This document shows, piece after piece, positions 63,946 to 64,000 of a DNA stretch of 64,000 nucleotides (position 1 is its first letter; each line of letters opens with the position of its first letter). Where the stretch lies: NCBI GenBank assembly GCA_023422835.1, contig JAFAGI010000007.1:124001-188000 (forward strand), given 5' to 3'. The stretch comes from Bacteroidota bacterium. Its GTDB lineage: Bacteria > Bacteroidota > Bacteroidia > Chitinophagales > Chitinophagaceae. The translations under genes were made by a program, and so were the position numbers. The notes below the pieces were generated by a model that saw nothing but the letters and a program-made list of their open reading frames with translations, was not told the DNA's origin and did not search any database.

Positions 63946-64000
63946 GATAAAACTCAATAGAATATGCCGGGCATTGTTAAGTTTGGACCATGCCGGGCCT

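Noticed and set aside
1..64000. tRNA, rRNA, CRISPR arrays, transposases, prophage genes
   Set aside because: Looked for in all gaps; none seen.

Overview
The window looks like a chromosomal segment of a Bacteroidota bacterium, most likely family Chitinophagaceae. The promoters fit the Bacteroidota pattern: exact TTTG-N18-TAnnTTTG matches lie at 29860-29889 and 55121-55150, and several genes have a lone TAnnTTTG. Shine-Dalgarno sequences are not evident. Gene content also fits: a SUF system without ISC genes nearby, a one-polypeptide CusA-CusC efflux pump, TlpA-type thioredoxins, GH144/GH43/GH3 glycan enzymes and a radical-SAM DNA-repair pair. I see no rRNA, tRNA, CRISPR array, transposase or prophage gene.

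Layout. 1-7 kb: a LolA-like carrier, a frameshifted ClbS/DfsB gene, a secreted unknown, then a Crp/Fnr regulator, a small helical protein and a CcoI-type copper ATPase, with two FNR-like boxes in their promoters. This is followed by a tandem array of a ~105-bp hairpin repeat whose last copy supplies the start codon of a YkvA (DUF1232) gene. 7-13 kb: an acyltransferase, a 1292-residue AsmA-like envelope protein and a YpfJ-type zinc metallopeptidase. 13-18 kb: the sufA/iscA-sufB-sufC-sufD operon, interrupted by a frameshifted four-helix-bundle gene bordered by heptamer repeats. 18-24 kb: a decayed DinB polymerase gene, a MASE3 sensor kinase, a stress-type protein, a TlpA oxidoreductase and hisF-hisIE. 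24-31 kb: the TIGR03916/TIGR03915 DNA-repair pair, a BamA/TamA-like protein divergent from an SpoU methyltransferase, an HPF/RaiA homologue and a bile-acid:Na+ symporter homologue. 31-39 kb: lipA with a secreted HMA protein and TlpA reductase, gene remnants, DUF488, a serine hydrolase and two TPR paralogues. 39-46 kb: a heavy-metal RND efflux cluster and lptB.

46-55 kb is an aromatic amino-acid operon on the minus strand: pheA, aminotransferase, tyrA, a DEAD-box helicase, DAHP synthase/chorismate mutase, aroB, a DUF3267 membrane protease and aroA. It is preceded by what I read as a complete phenylalanine transcription attenuator. Its parts are a consensus promoter, a 25-codon leader peptide with the run FFYFFGYFYF, an antiterminator (GGACTGAG) inside the last leader codons, and a terminator hairpin with a U-run ending just before the pheA start codon. 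This is the strongest discovery in the window.

55-64 kb is a minus-strand glycan-degradation cluster: two GH144 paralogues flanking a GH43-discoidin-FnIII protein, a GH3 beta-glucosidase, a glycerophosphodiesterase lipoprotein and an esterase. A distant inverted copy of the 105-bp repeat lies inside it. Four decayed loci (ClbS, four-helix bundle, DinB, Crp+SDR) sit among intact housekeeping genes, which points to real gene decay rather than general sequencing error.
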